A DNA stretch of 64,000 bases from Pyxicephalus adspersus (taxonomy: Eukaryota; Chordata; Amphibia; Anura; Pyxicephalidae). Location of the stretch: positions 140,639,965 through 140,703,964 of the forward strand of contig NC_092861.1 of the NCBI RefSeq assembly GCF_032062135.1, given 5' to 3'. The translations under genes were made by a program, and so were the position numbers. The notes below the pieces were generated by a model. The model saw only the letters and a list, made by a program, of their open reading frames with translations, made no database searches and was not told the DNA's origin. Shown piece after piece: positions 9,801-22,021 of the stretch (positions within the stretch are counted from its first letter, which is position 1; every line of letters begins with the position of its first letter).

Positions 9801-12800
9801 AATTTTCTTTAGTTAGTGAATAAATAAATTGAAAAAAGATAAACATAAGGTTTTTTTTTCCCAGATTTGATAACCCAAGCTAGCTATAGAACTAAACCAA
9901 GCCCTCACCTAGTTAACATGCAAAAAATGTGGTTATTTTGCTTGTTATATCCAAATAAAGAATAGATTATAATGAAGGAAACCTAGAATTATTAGTCATA
10001 GCAACCAGTTAGAGCGTGGCTTTGTTTGTCACCTGCACAGAGAAATGACAGCTGGAATATGACTTATTGCTTAGAGACGCGCCCCCACTTATCTTTCTTT
10101 CAGGTTCTTTATCAGCCCACTTTGTAGTTCTCAGTTCCCTGCCAGGATCATTATACTTTTTAACATTACGTGACACTGGAACCCACAGCTGAAATAACTA
10201 TTTTGTTCTCTTTAAAGATCCATTCAAAAAGCATGTTGATCTCGAGTTGGAGGAGGATGACATCACTCAGATTGCAACCAGCTCCAAAACAACTGTTTCT
10301 TCCAAGGTATATTGCAATCGTTGTTGCACCTTTTGTGTGTCTCGTTTCTTGTTTGCGTGTGTGCTTATTTGCTTTTTGTGTCTTGTTTGCTTCGGTACTA
10401 CAGAACAAAGTGCTTTTTGTGTCTTGTTTGCTTCGGTACTACAGAACAAAGTGTAACCTTCATTAAAGGGCTGCTAGGCCTAACAAAGCTCTGTTTTAGG
10501 GTTTGTCAACATGGACATTTGAAGTGTATGGGGATCAGTGTGCAATATTTACAGGATCTTCTATGTAAAGATCTGTATATACAGATGTAAGATTTTGCTT
10601 TACCCAAGGCAAACATTGCTGATAGTCTGTGGCAAAAGTCTTGCATCTTTACACATGTCCTCCAACCCTTTTTTCCCAGTCATGGGACAAGTTCTGTTGG
10701 CAGGAACTTTTCTGTCTCAGAAGAGACTCCTATCGCCCTTTATAAAGAACAGTACTTGTCTGTACAGTACCCTTTTTTCTGGCAGCTAATATTTATGGCT
10801 GTTTCAGGCAACAATTTTTGAACTAAGTGTCCTAGGCTTTAGGAACATTTGAAGTACAATAACACCTCTGAGTAAATTAGATGTTTCCCTATAATAGCAG
10901 GAATCCTTGGAACTTGGCTGCAATCTATAATAATCATTGTGTTGACAACTAAGACAGACTAAGGTCTGCCCTAGATTTTTGAGGGACTGCCTTTTGCATT
11001 GAAAAGTGATTATGTACTGTATCTTAGCTTCAACATTGTTATTACATTTCGATATGTAATTATTTTAGTGTAATTGGCTCAAGGAAGATCAGTTTTTTTT
11101 TAAAACAAATGGGTGGGTGAGATTTATTGACTTTTTTCAGGGTATTATTAATAGACCATAAATAGACAAGTTTCAAACTTTTAAGTTGCCTTTATTACTG
11201 AGGCAGACCTGGTTACATAAATAAGGGATTGTTTGCATTGCATTTTAGAAGATTAATATGTTCACAATTTATTGCATCTTGTGTTATAGTCTGAACTTGG
11301 TCTTAATTTACACTGACTTCAAGCCAATGTACACCTATCTCTAGGTGAAAAAAAACTTCCACACTTATGCAGAAATTAGGTTTTTTTTATTACATTTATA
11401 CTGTATATCTGTAGCCATTGTTTTTTTTTTTTTTTTTGGTTAGAGTAGGGAAAGGTTAGAACTGCATTCCGGAACCTCTTTAAAGATTTGGATTTCCCCT
11501 CACATTTTCTTCTGGGGACAATATTTTACTAGACAGCAAGTGAGAAAAATCTGCAGTAAGAAAATAGTAAAAAAAAAGCTGACTAGGTTCTAGATGACGT
11601 TCTCCTGTTTTTTCAATCAACATGCATCTCGCAGTTGGTGGTCTTCAGTCCATCATTTGAGCATTCTATATCACTGGCCCAGCTTTTCACTCTGCATTTC
11701 ACTCTGCCCATTTCCCTGCACCTCTACTTATATGAGGCATATATATATAGTTTTCTTCACTAATTACTAGGTTACTCTGTCCTGGTTGTATTACCTTTGC
11801 TGCAATTCCAGCACAAATACACAATATGTTGTTACAGAGGCTACCTAAGTTCTTGTACACAAGCATATCATGTATCAGTTTACACTTCTTTAACCACCTT
11901 CTGCCTGGTCTTCCCTAAATGCTGTTCATTATTTTTATAGAGTTGCTCTCATAGATGTTTACCAAGAAATGGATGATGGAACTTAAATCCAACAGTATTC
12001 AGCATTCGTTATCATTAGTAGCATTAATCACTTTTTTTATTTTGTCCTCTTTAGTGGCCAATACTAGGGCAGTTGGTGTTTACATCAACATTCAAGAAAG
12101 CTTGTTCTTTAAAACTGGAGAAGGAAAATGACCTAACAAACCTTCATCTCCACAAGCCTTTGGATTCAACGTGGCCTAAAGTGAACCACTTGTATTTATC
12201 AAACCAGACTGAGCAGAACTTTACCCCTTTACAAAGAGAACTTTTTACCATTATGAACTCCTACAAGGACTTGTATTATCCCTCCAGGTTGCCAACAGCA
12301 CAAGGGGAAGAGATTAGGCAAGTGTATTGTCTCCATGCCCTGAACCATGTGCTGAAAGCAAACTCCCAGGTCCTCAGCAACAACGCTAAAATGAGAGACC
12401 AGAAGACTGGACCTGACGAAGATTTTAGAGACCAAGGCCTGACACGCCCAAAGGTAATCTAAATTTTTGACTTTATGTATTAAAGATTTTCTCTCTATCT
12501 GCTTTGGTGATCAATTTTGGATTTTTTCTTATTTTCTGGTGATTATGATCAACGGGACTAAATCGCCTACTGTGAACACATCACCATTACCATTCTTTAC
12601 AAAAATAAATTTGGATTTGTTGATGTCGTTTAACTCTAACCTATATTTAACCCAGTGCATCTCTTTCGTAATGATTTTAGTGGAACTTTAGCATTTTGGA
12701 AGGTAATATTGTGGTGTTCAGCTGACATCCTTATCAATATAATTTAAAATTCTGTTTGATGTCCTCAGGTACTTATTGTTGTTCCATTCCGTGAGTCCGC

Positions 12801-15800
12801 ACTTCGAGTGGTCCAGATTCTAATCAGCCTCATGGAAGTCCCTGATAGAAAGGTTGATGTGAGCAACAAAAAGAGATTCAAAAACGAGTTTGGCTGTGAG
12901 CCTGAAGATCGGCCTCCAAACCTGAAACGGCCAGAGGATTATGAAGCAGTGTTTGCTGGAAATATTGATGATCATTTCAGGATAGGTAGGAATGAAACAT
13001 GCCTTCTACCACCATAGACAACCATAACACCTTTCACATGTGTATAAATGCTAGAGAGATATTCTTCCATTAAAAAGCTCAAAACAAAGGCCCTTTTATA
13101 TTGGCTTCGCTACTCCCAGCTGTAGTCTCTGTACCTATGCCCCTGCTTGGCATCGAAATGCCCCTTGAGAATCGACCGCCTGAAAGTGCTGTTGGTGCAG
13201 TTGCACACTAAACACAGGGCTTTGTTGGATGAAGAATAATTCATCAGTCCATTCAGGGTTGAAGCTATGATGTTTGAGGTCAACCTTCTGGAGACTGGTA
13301 GCTGTGCGTTGCTTCTGCTCTTTAGGCATAGTAATTGGGGTTACTGTGCGGGAACTCGATGATATCGTTGGAACTCGCGATAATGCAACAATTCAATTAG
13401 GCCAGATCCAACAATAATTAAGTAGGGGGGCGTTAGGCCGGACTGGAATACTGGCTAGGCTGTATCTGGCCTAAAGGCTGGAGTTTGCCCACCTCTGACC
13501 TACAATATAGGTAAAAACTCCCTGTAAATTTGGAATTCTACTTATCTTACTCCCACCTTCCACATAGCTAGGTGTGAAATCACTATCCTTTTGCATAGAG
13601 TCATTTGACATTAGGTGCAGCCAAAATCTTCTAAGAACACTTTCCAGTTCATTGCAATAGTATCTTCCTATGAGATTTTCCTGCTTTGCATTCCATTGGT
13701 CTCTACACAAAGGCCATATCTTATACTTACCCAGCAGACATGTGAAAAAGGCGAAAGATAAGGATAGGTGAAGTAGAGTAGTAACCTTTCTGAATACATT
13801 TTCACTTGAAGGGGAGGGGTCCTTAGATTAATCTTATATAAAAAATCTTCTAAAGTAAACTTGTGCTTTAACCTTAGTAAACTGGCACTTGGACATAAAG
13901 TGCTGTGTTATAGTAGCTGATTCCAACATATTTACATTTTTATTATATTTGATTAAGGCTGAACTCTAGTTAGATGTAAACCACACAAAATAATGCAGCT
14001 CTGTATATTCATTAATACATTATAACATATATTTCATTAAAGCCAAGCAGTGGAATTACTTTGCCTAGTGGCCAGCATCATTCAGCCAACTTTCTTTGAG
14101 TCCAGGTTTACCTAGAACTGCTGCATCCTTCGACAGGACAATAAAAGTAGAAGCAGCATAATGACTGAATCATCTCTCACAATTTTGCTTTTATTTTTCT
14201 CTACCTACACGCTCTTTGTAAGGACATTAAGTAATATACCATTTGTGCTGCAACTTCTTCTCATGATCCAGCTCTGTTGTAGATGCCTTCACAAAAACTA
14301 GACTTCTAGTCAGATATTAAAAAAAAGCACAATATGAGCTCAGCGCTTTCATTTTCTTCCTTCCGGCATGCTGTTTGCCAGCACTGTCTTGTACTTGTAC
14401 CACAGTGCAAAATGGGATTATTTTTCTGCTTGTTAATTGTATGAGCCATTGTAAACACACTTCTCCATCTTTGCTTGACAGGAGTGTCCATTCTGCAGAA
14501 GAGCATGAGACTTTACTCTCCATTCTACTCTTCGGACATCATTATTGCGTCTACTCTTGGCCTCCGTACCATCATTGGTAGTGAGGGAGAGAAGAAACGG
14601 GATTTTGATTTCCTGTCATCTATAGAGATGCTCATCATTGATCAAGCCGATATCTACCTGATGCAAAACTGGGAACATGTTTTGGTATGTAATAAATATA
14701 GTGTAGACCGTATAGCATGCTTTGTAAGACTTTTCCAGTGAATGGATCTTCACATCAATGTCAACAACTACAAGTATTGAAGTCTGGATTGGAATGACAA
14801 CCAGGCAGCTAGCATTTTCAGAAGAAGTATGAAGTAATAATGTCAGCCTCTGGGTTTTTTAGCTGTAAATGGGACCTCCGCTAATACAGTAGACTACTAA
14901 TTCAATATTTGACAGGGAGGGTTATATTTACATATATTACATTGGGTATTATGGGACTGATCATTTAGTAATTCTTTACTTTGTTACTTTTCCTTATTTC
15001 AGCATCTGATGTCTCACCTTAACCTCCAACCAACAGAGTCTCATGGGGTGGACTTCTCCCGTGTTCGTATGTGGAGCCTCAGTAACTGGTCGAAATATTA
15101 TCGTCAGACACTGCTGTTTAGTTCTCTGCAAGAGCCTCAAATAAATTCTATATTTAATAAGCATTGCTTCAATTACAGTGGGCAGGTACGTTCATCAAAA
15201 GCTTTTGAAACCTTGTTGAAAATAGAGCCCCAGAACACACAAATTATCTTTTTAAAAACAATCTGCAAAGTTAAACAATATGGAATAACCTATAACAACC
15301 TAATAGATATTTTATGAAATTTAGTGATACCATTATAATAACCTCTTCCCAAAGACCTACCTTTTGAATGCCCACAGCTGAAACCACAATCCCAATGCAT
15401 GATAGAATATGTTGTTATTTTGGCTATGCAGAGGGTAAAGGGAAGTGACATGCAGCACCATTCATCACCTTCCCACTTAGCCAGGACATAGCAGCAAATG
15501 AAACTCAAAATATATGACACTGCTGGCACTATTCTATGTTTTTTTTTAGCTTTATTACTAAAAATGGGGTCAATGGTTATATGTGCAGGTCCCTGGAAGT
15601 TTAGTTAAGCTCGGCCCATGTTCTCTGGCTGCCAATCTGAAGGCAGTTTTTAGAAAAACAAGCATATACAAATATTCTCAAGGCATCTTGATTTCACACA
15701 GAGCCCAGAATCACTTGCAGTTTTACATTAGATTATATACTTTTATATACCACTACCTACGTGAAATTAAATAATGTGCAGAAGAATGGGCAGCTGATAC

Positions 15801-18800
15801 TTGGGTCCTCACTATTTATGGTGATTCTTCATAATGTAAAGTCTGAGATAAAGCAGGCATAATCCAGTTGACTGGCTGATATAAAGAAAATGGTAAATGC
15901 TTAGGTGATCAACCATTTATTCAAATGTTTACCTGGAGTTCTACTTCCCTTGTATGGATTACAATATTTGGATATTCAATATTGATGATTTCAGAAAGTT
16001 TTTTTTGGTGGCTGTAAATTTAAATAGTATTTTTCTTTTAACTTTTTTTCAATATAGGTGGCTGTGAAAAATATCTCGAAGACAGGCTCGATATGTCAAG
16101 TGTTGGTCCAACTACCACATGTATTTCAGCGATTAGAGGCTGACAGCTTGCAATCTGTGATAGATGCAAGGTAGGGGTCATGGTGATAACTCTAATGGCA
16201 AAACATTTAAAGGTCACTATACTTTTAAGATGAAAGATTATCTGAAAATATTTAGTTTTATTTTCACCTTTACTACCAAGTATCTTGGACCCACAAATAC
16301 TTGCCTAAACCTGTAGTCCCATGATCTTCTGCAATACCGGCTCTGGTTGTTATTTGTTAGCTAGAGCCGTTCTGCATGTTTGTCTTTTTGCAGATAAGCA
16401 GTCTTCTTGCAATCCCTATCTATCATTGGCATCATGTTAAGTACAGTAGGCATTCAAAAAGTTGCCAATCTCTGTATTTGAGGAGTGCTGGATTTTTGAA
16501 AATGATACTTGCCTCCACACACAGGCCAGCCTTTCTCTCACAGCACCCACGGACATCTGACACGTGTATTTAGTGTAGCAAGCAAGACCTAATGGCTGTT
16601 TCTGCGCAACAGCGCCATCAAAACAAAAGTGGCTAAACGGTGTACTACAGTGCCTGTATTGAAAATGCAATCCAAAATTCATGTCGGAAAACTGAAGGAA
16701 TAGTATTATTGATGGCCGAATCCATGCAAGTGATTTCTTGTCATTTGCCAGTACCTTCATACAATGCAGTGTTGGTGGTCAGAGCTCTGTGATGCTAGCT
16801 GTCATAGGACTTAAGATTTAAAGTAAAATAAATCCTAAAACATTATAAATTGTGCACAGAGCATAGGAGGTCATTAACTCTGGATCTCAGACATGATCAA
16901 TTTTGTTTATGCATTCTCCATAAATACAACAAAACAATTTTGTTGATAAAATTACTTGCTGTGTCCTACAATATATTGTTGCCATGCCCAAAGAGATTGT
17001 TCTACAAAGTCATTCAATGTACGCCTATTTCTCATGGTAATATTTACATTTATTACCATTACAGGTTTAAGTTCTTTACAGACAGGATCCTGCCTCAGTA
17101 CCGGGATGCCATCATGTCGCACACACTGATTTATGTCCCTTCCTACTTTGATTATGTGCGTCTTCGTAATTACTTCAAAAAGGAAGAACTCAACTTCACT
17201 CATATCTGTGAATATACAGACAAGCCTGGGATTTCTAGAGCTCGTCAGTTCTTTCTAAAAGGAGAAAGACAGTTTATGCTTGTCACTGAAAGATTTCACT
17301 TCTATAAAAGGTGGGCGCTTCTTATTAATTATCATTTTTAGATGTTATCTGAGCATTTTGTCACGGTCTATGTGAAGCCATTTCTGTAGTATCATTTCAA
17401 AGGTCACTTCACGTAGAAGTCGTCATGTTATAAAGTCTGGTCTGGGGGCAGCTTCTGGTATCCTTACCTGCCATCATTTCTAAATTATTCCTACCCATCT
17501 TGCAGTTTGGAATGTTCCTGCCCTCCTTGTGGGGTTTTCCCTTTTTGCTTTATTTGAGAATATAAAATTACAGGTCATGTGATAGCGTTGAAATTTTTTC
17601 ATAGTATTTTTTTTTTAAAACTGTTTTGATGGTTTAACTTACCTAACTTTTTAAATAACCCATATATACTAATTTTGAAAATGAATACTGTTTTTGTTTT
17701 TTGTTTTTTCCAAATGTTAGATGTTGGACAGTTAAAGGACCAGCCCACCTAAACATCAGATTTCATGTATCAGTGATTTACAAATATGGCATCTTAGTAC
17801 TTGTGGGTTGAAATGTCCAACTTTATTGCTTTAGTCCTCTGCTCTATTATTCATCACGTCTCCTAGTATTAAAAGCAGACCAGCCAAATAGATTTTGGTA
17901 GAGTCATCAGAGAGGTGCCATGTTTGCATGGGGCCACTGTGATTTAAGGATTTATAAAAACTTGTACATATGCACCAAGATGCCTTTTCTGGAGGTACTT
18001 TTGTGTTCTAGAAGAGTCAATATGTAATTAAATAATTATACTTTTATCAAAAACTGGGGTACTCAAAGCAAACTAGGGCTGAAAAGGAATTGCTTTGGCA
18101 TTGGAGGAAGTAAATGGTACCTTGGGCTTGGAGGTCAGTGTCAGAAGAAATAATGACATACCCCTGTCAATGGTAGGAATAGTGTCTATATATTGATGTT
18201 AGTGGGAGGAATGGTGTCCTTCATTTATGGGAATTGTTTCCCATAATTGGTATTGTTGGAAGGAATAGTACTTCAGTATTGGGCCATCTGAACTATACTT
18301 CATCATTTGTCAGATTGGAGGGAAGTAGTGCCTTATCGTGGGTGTGAGCAAAAGTAATGTGCCTCATTGTTGGTATTGGTGGGAACAATAGTGCCCAAGG
18401 GCCAATTAAAGGCTGCATGCCACAATTTGGGTACCACTGATCAGAAAGATAGATAAAACAAGCTTCTGTTTTCTTGGATTTTGGAGACAGGCACAGTAAT
18501 TTGTTTACATACCCAGCAGACAGAGTGCTCAGATTTAACACAAAGTTGCATGTGTCTGCTGTTTTCCACATGTTGATCTTGGCTTTATGTGAAGATGAAA
18601 TAAAACTAATAAAAATGGTTATTTTGCTTTCAGGTACACATTGAAAGGCATCAGGAACTTAATATTTTATGAACTTCCTACCTACCCTCACTTCTACAGT
18701 GACGTGTGCAATATGATGAAGGCATGGAGGCAGGGTGAAGAAGCCACATGGACTTGTACAGTTCTGTACTCAAAGTACGATGCTCAGAGACTGGCTGCAG

Positions 18801-18880
18801 TAGTGGGAGCAGAGAGAGCCGCACAGATGTTGCAGTCAAAGAAAAACGTTCATCTATTTGTTACTGGTGATAACAACTAA
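4986..18880 (+). CDS. UTP25: U3 small nucleolar RNA-associated protein 25 (DIEXF/Def), 12 coding exons
   Basis: Gene span; exons are listed separately. Joined exons total 2388 nt, encoding 795 residues plus stop. The human protein is about 756, the excess being mainly the acidic tract. Utp25 is a nucleolar small-subunit processome component needed for early pre-rRNA cleavage; zebrafish def mutants have small digestive organs with p53-pathway activation. Residues 1-35 are basic. About 87-155 are a nearly continuous Asp/Glu tract. From about 260 the degenerate DEAD-box-like helicase fold follows: [10 protein letters not shown] at 394-403, [21 protein letters not shown] in exon 7, and DQAD at 519-522 in the motif II position. 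No Walker A GKT/GKS is seen, as is known for this family. The C-terminal half carries [20 protein letters not shown] and ends in [12 protein letters not shown]. All splice sites are GT-AG with consistent phases and no frameshift. Confidence 0.97.
5449..5598. repeat. Interspersed repeat, CTCCCCAGC family, copy 1
   Basis: Matches 42415-42565 over about 150 bp (CTCCCCAGC at the left, AGTTGGGTCACA and GGCTGCCACCCA inside). The copy at 42415 ends in CTTGGGGAG, so the family has inverted-repeat ends and is probably a MITE. In UTP25 intron 1. Confidence 0.6.
5866..6235 (+). mobile_element. TTAA-flanked CpG-rich MITE (family B)
   Basis: Bounded by TTAA at 5866-5869 and 6232-6235. Left end is TTAAAGCGCACTTAAACTC; the right end, read inverted, is TTAAAAGTAAACCCAAAAC. 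The GC-rich interior (GCGCAGAAGAAGCCC, CTGCGCAGTGCGCGATC) is shared with 54520-54894 and, more loosely, with 47524-48003 and 61375-61882. In UTP25 intron 1. Confidence 0.65.
6232..6585 (+). mobile_element. TTAA-flanked MITE (family A) abutting family B copy
   Basis: Begins at the same TTAA that ends the preceding element and finishes at TTAA 6582-6585. The interior is related in inverted orientation to 918-1257 and directly to parts of 37200-37810 and 58011-58225. Confidence 0.6.
6811..6932. repeat. Poly-T tract and CATA/TA microsatellite
   Basis: A T-run of about 35 at 6811-6845, then a (CATA)n(TA)n array at 6901-6932, in UTP25 intron 1. Confidence 0.9.
7526..7565 (+). CDS. UTP25: UTP25 coding exon 2
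   Basis: A 40-nt exon between tgcag and gtaag. Joined to exon 1 it reads [14 protein letters not shown], aligning with the short mammalian segment after HPFYD. The local uninterrupted reading frame is misleading; phase from exon 1 fixes the correct frame. Confidence 0.85.
8223..8580 (+). CDS. UTP25: UTP25 coding exon 3 (acidic tract)
   Basis: Lies between gttcag and gtaagt; encodes [10 protein letters not shown]..., the conserved [12 protein letters not shown], then the long Asp/Glu run. It contains three tandem 24-bp units at 8382-8405, 8406-8429 and 8430-8453, each encoding DDDDNDEE or a near variant. Antisense open frames across this exon are by-products of the acidic codons. Confidence 0.95.
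8694..8765 (+). repeat. Fragment of GGCCTGATTTA MITE family
   Basis: Matches the left end of the family seen complete at 41891-42062 (TGATTTAATAAAGCTCTCC). In UTP25 intron 3. Confidence 0.6.
8979..9164 (+). CDS. UTP25: UTP25 coding exon 4
   Basis: Lies between tttcag and gtatat. It encodes ...[20 protein letters not shown]..., then the conserved [16 protein letters not shown] segment. Enters in phase 1 and leaves in phase 1. Confidence 0.94.
10218..10306 (+). CDS. UTP25: UTP25 coding exon 5
   Basis: Lies between ttaaag and gtatat. Encodes (D)[19 protein letters not shown], then [10 protein letters not shown], matching the mammalian DPF..HV stretch. Restores phase 0. Confidence 0.93.
10370..10451 (+). 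repeat. 41-bp tandem duplication in UTP25 intron 5
   Basis: Two nearly perfect copies, 10370-10410 and 10411-10451, each starting TGCTTTTTGTGTC and ending CAGAACAAAG. It lies 63 bp after exon 5 and produces spurious short open frames. Confidence 0.9.
12055..12453 (+). CDS. UTP25: UTP25 coding exon 6
   Basis: A 399-nt in-phase exon between tttag and gtaatc. Encodes [16 protein letters not shown]..., including [20 protein letters not shown] and [20 protein letters not shown], ending [11 protein letters not shown]. This begins the conserved Utp25 domain. Confidence 0.96.
12769..12985 (+). CDS. UTP25: UTP25 coding exon 7
   Basis: Lies between cctcag and gtagga. Encodes [20 protein letters not shown]... 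through [20 protein letters not shown] and DHFRI. Leaves one base of the next glycine codon. Confidence 0.96.
13330..13497. mobile_element. hAT-type element, right end only
   Basis: The right edge GGAGTTTGCCCACCTCTG ends at 13497, inverted CAGAGGTGGGCAAACTCC, the same end type as the element at 59984-60314. No matching left end was found, so the left coordinate is approximate. In UTP25 intron 7. Confidence 0.45.
14482..14684 (+). CDS. UTP25: UTP25 coding exon 8 (DQAD motif)
   Basis: Lies between gacag and gtatgt. Encodes [40 protein letters not shown] and the DEAD-like LLIIDQAD-type segment (here [19 protein letters not shown]), the most diagnostic part of the protein. Confidence 0.97.
15003..15185 (+). 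CDS. UTP25: UTP25 coding exon 9
   Basis: A 183-nt in-phase exon between tttcag and gtacgt. Encodes [39 protein letters not shown] and ends at YSGQ. Confidence 0.96.
16058..16170 (+). CDS. UTP25: UTP25 coding exon 10
   Basis: Lies between tatag and gtaggg. Encodes [37 protein letters not shown] plus two bases of an arginine codon. Confidence 0.95.
17065..17310 (+). CDS. UTP25: UTP25 coding exon 11
   Basis: Lies between ttacag and gtgggc. Encodes (R)[40 protein letters not shown] and ERFHFYK, the C-terminal helicase-like region. Phase 2 at both ends. Confidence 0.96.
18054..18439. mobile_element. hAT-type MITE with internal degenerate tandem repeats
   Basis: Ends are CTGGGGTACTCAAAG at the left and, inverted from the right, CAGTGGTACCCAAATTG. 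Flanks ATCAAAAA (18046-18053) and ATCAGAAA (18440-18447) match at seven of eight positions, as expected for a hAT 8-bp target duplication. The interior carries several degenerate copies of a phrase like GGTGGGAGGAATAGTGTC. In UTP25 intron 11. Confidence 0.7.
18634..18880 (+). CDS. UTP25: UTP25 coding exon 12 and stop
   Basis: Starts after tttcag. Encodes (R)[20 protein letters not shown] through [20 protein letters not shown], and ends [12 protein letters not shown] with TAA at 18878-18880. Confidence 0.97.
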
Positions 18881-21600
18881 CAAGCAAACAAGGAAAGTTT
18901 TTGAAGCTGTACTTAACTGTTTCACACCGGCATCATTCCCAAATTGAATCATTGCTCATATAATCCTATTTTGTACTTGAGGGACTACAATTTATAGGAA
19001 CAGTAATGTGGATTCCGTGCCCCAGAAGCATCTCAGACTGCTGCTTCCAGAATACAGACTCCTCCACTGCATCAGACTGTATACCATGAATACTACAATT
19101 CACATATTCAGATAATGCCCACAAAATACATAGTGTTTATGTAACCTAAAAAAAATAATTTTGATTTAATAAATCATACAATGTTGTTTTTAAGGAATTT
19201 ATAATATATCAATACAACAAGCGTTTACTTTTTGACCCAATGAAATGTGCTCCGTGCTGACATGCTGGGGAGGAGGTCACACTCTGGGACAGAATTGAAA
19301 TGGTCATATCATCAAAGTTAAATTTCAAACAAAAATAGTAGAATGCAGATTAAATCAGCTCTATCTTTCTAAATGTAATTTTAATGTACTTGTAATGCAA
19401 GCAGTGTATGTATCTGAATATTACTTGGTATCAGCCTCTTGCATTCCCTGTACAGGAGAGATGGGGAGGGGAGAAGCAGAACAAGGACCATTCTGATAGA
19501 AGAGAGAAAAATGATTTACCACGCAACACATGAGCATGCCTACCACATTGCTGTGCAGGTTTGCACTAATATAACACACCTGTGTAGCATATTGTAATGC
19601 ACTTACGGTATGTCAGCAAAAATGGTGCAAGTCCCATTTTGGCTGTGCAGATATTCATTGGCAGCACATTTAAATAACTGAGATGGGTTTAACACAATGC
19701 ACTTTAGTTGACACAAACCAGTGTGTCATAAAACTCTAAAGAATCCCTTATTCTCTATACACATGTCATAAAGACTGTGGTCTATGCTGTATAAACCTAA
19801 ATTACATGGGGTTACCAGTTTACCTTTAGTATCTGTTGTCTACACTCCTTCTCTAGAGATTAATAAAGTGATAAGAGGATCAACAAAGGAAGCAGAGTGT
19901 GCATGCGTGTAATAAATATGTCCCCTTCCCATTTTGTATATACAATATGTCCCTACTTTTTTTTTTTTTTTGTCTGTTGGTTGCCATGAAGGTGTTTCTC
20001 TTCTTAGAACCTGAAATCATGATACAGATACTGATTGTTGATTTGTTAGCAAAGTGAATTATTACTCTGCAAGCGATGATTCACTTAGAAAGTGAAGCTC
20101 TGCTGGCTTTAGCCATCCAGTCATGTGCAAGCACAAATCATTTATTTTGTGTGTGATTAGGTATTATTTACAAAGTGAATTTTAACCATATTCACTAAGC
20201 TAACATAATTATCCTAAACAGAATAAAAAATACCAGGTGTCAACTTTCTAGTAAAGCTGCATCCCATCCATGGCACTCGGTAATAAATGCTGTAATGAAG
20301 GCACATGAGGGCATGTTTGTGCTGCTGGACATTTGCACCTCCAAAATGAAGATTTTGGGGGAATTTATCTATGAGCAAACTGAGAAAAAAAAAAAGACGT
20401 CAATTGAAAAAAATGAATTATTTCTCTTTTTTAAATAGTCGTCTAGGGGTACTGTCTGGTCTTCTGACCTTTACCTGAAAAGTATGGGGTTTGACTGTAT
20501 TGAATTTTTAAATGCAATTAAAAAGGACTACAATATTGACCAAAAAACTATTGGGTTGCAAATTAAGCTAGAATTCCAACAATAAAGGGGCTATAGCTGA
20601 AAGAGGTTCATGTGTCTTTGAAACCCTTAAGTTTCATTCAGTAAGAAGAACTATCCTACTAAAGCAAAAGCTGCACTGTGGCTTTGTGGGCTTTATGTAT
20701 GAAATAGGGAATTGGACATTTCCTGGTGTGAATCCTCCAGGTCCGGTTGTTCCAATGGCAGTAATGATTACCACCAGGGAATGTTTGAGGAAATGCTCGT
20801 GAGTAGCAAAATGCTAATGTTCAACAAGTTTGAAATACACTACTCTTCTTGAAATAATAATAGAAACTGTTGATTGCAATTGCTTAAGGTTTTGACTTAT
20901 CTATACGGGTATGGGTGAAGATATTTTATACAGAAAAAAATTCAATAGATTTCAAGTACACCAAGGGAGTCGTGTGAATTGGATTGCTCATCAAGAATTG
21001 TCCACAAGGTGGCAGAAAGGGATTTCAAGTGCTACATAGCGTGTATCTTCTTTTTAGCCCTCTGAAAATATTCAGACCTGTAAAAAATAAAGAAAAATGT
21101 ATAATATTCAAGTTCATGATTATGTGAAAAATGCAATGTGAAAACATTTTGGTGACAGCGATACAAAATGTTTATAAATTGTGCACATAAATGTGAACCA
21201 TAGGCAAATGTAATGAACCCCCATTTAATCTATGCATGAATTTTTAAAATATACGTCATTTTTTTTTTAAATAGCACATTACTGTGATTTTTGTTAATCT
21301 CATATAATCTCTTATACAGCAAAATTAGGACTAGGACAGGAAGGGGCAACACTTACATTCAAAGCCTGCTGTCAGCAGATTTCTGGTAGCTTTTTATTAG
21401 AAGTAGAAGAGAGCACGAGGATGTCCTTATCAGTAATGTCCTTTACAGGGAGAACACAGGGATGCCCTTCACTGTGCAATCACTGGGCTGGTGCTTGGCC
21501 AACCTTTACTGCTTTAATAGTAATGAAGACTAGTAAGGGTGTATACAGGTTCTCTTGTCTAGGGGGACAAAATAGAATACCAAATTTTGTTTGGTGGACA
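18881..21600. other. Intergenic DNA downstream of UTP25
   Basis: Holds the UTP25 3' UTR, an AT-rich stretch, and around 20045-20230 a decayed copy of the GGTGATTTACTAAAGC repeat family. I see no further coding exon. Confidence 0.55.
19168..19173 (+). terminator. UTP25: Candidate UTP25 polyadenylation signal
   Basis: A canonical AATAAA about 290 bp after the stop codon, the first one in the sense strand of the presumed 3' UTR. Confidence 0.6.
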
Positions 21601-21624
21601 TGTCACATCAGAGTATAATATATA

Positions 21625-21761
21625 TTATTATTATTATTATTATTAATAAACAGGATTTATATAGCGCCAACATATTACGCAGCGCTGTACATTAAATAGG
21701 GATTGCAAATGACAGACAGATACAGACAGTGACACAGGAGGAGGAGAGGACCCTGCCCCGA

Positions 21762-21803
<42 letters not shown>

Positions 21804-21811
21804 CACACACA
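21625..21811 (+). repeat. ATT-array plus anuran interspersed repeat plus (TA)n
   Basis: A short (ATT)n run, then CAGGATTTATATAGCGCCAA...CAGCGCTGTACATTAAATAG, then a GACAGACAGATACAGACAG stretch and a (TA)n array of about 36 bp. The same core occurs at 30325-30420 and 33885-33945 and inverted at 43098-43140. Confidence 0.75.
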
Positions 21812-21813
21812 CA

Positions 21814-22021
21814 GACACTGCCTAGCCAAAAAAAGGTACCCATGCCTGTGGTGGGCAGTGCTATAATCTGGGGTTGTTTAGTTGGTGAGGTCTAAGTTCA
21901 GCAACTTTATGTGCCCAAAAATGGCCATGGGCATATTCCAAAGTGACAAGGCTAGGATTCTTTACGCTCATATTGGAAGATTGGTTCAGGTAGCAGACAG
22001 CGATTTCACACATGGATTGCC
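21814..22021 (+). pseudogene. Tc1/mariner transposon remnant
   Basis: A Tc1-like terminal phrase (CACTGCCTAGCCAAAAAAAG) runs straight into a decayed C-terminal transposase segment. Frames across it read WGCLVGE, GIFQSDKARILYAHIG and FTHGLP, resembling the WGC...DNARIHRA...FSHMDWP region of Tc1 transposases, with stops and shifts. The N-terminal DNA-binding part is missing, so the copy is internally deleted and dead. It ends where the palindrome at 22022 starts. Confidence 0.55.
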
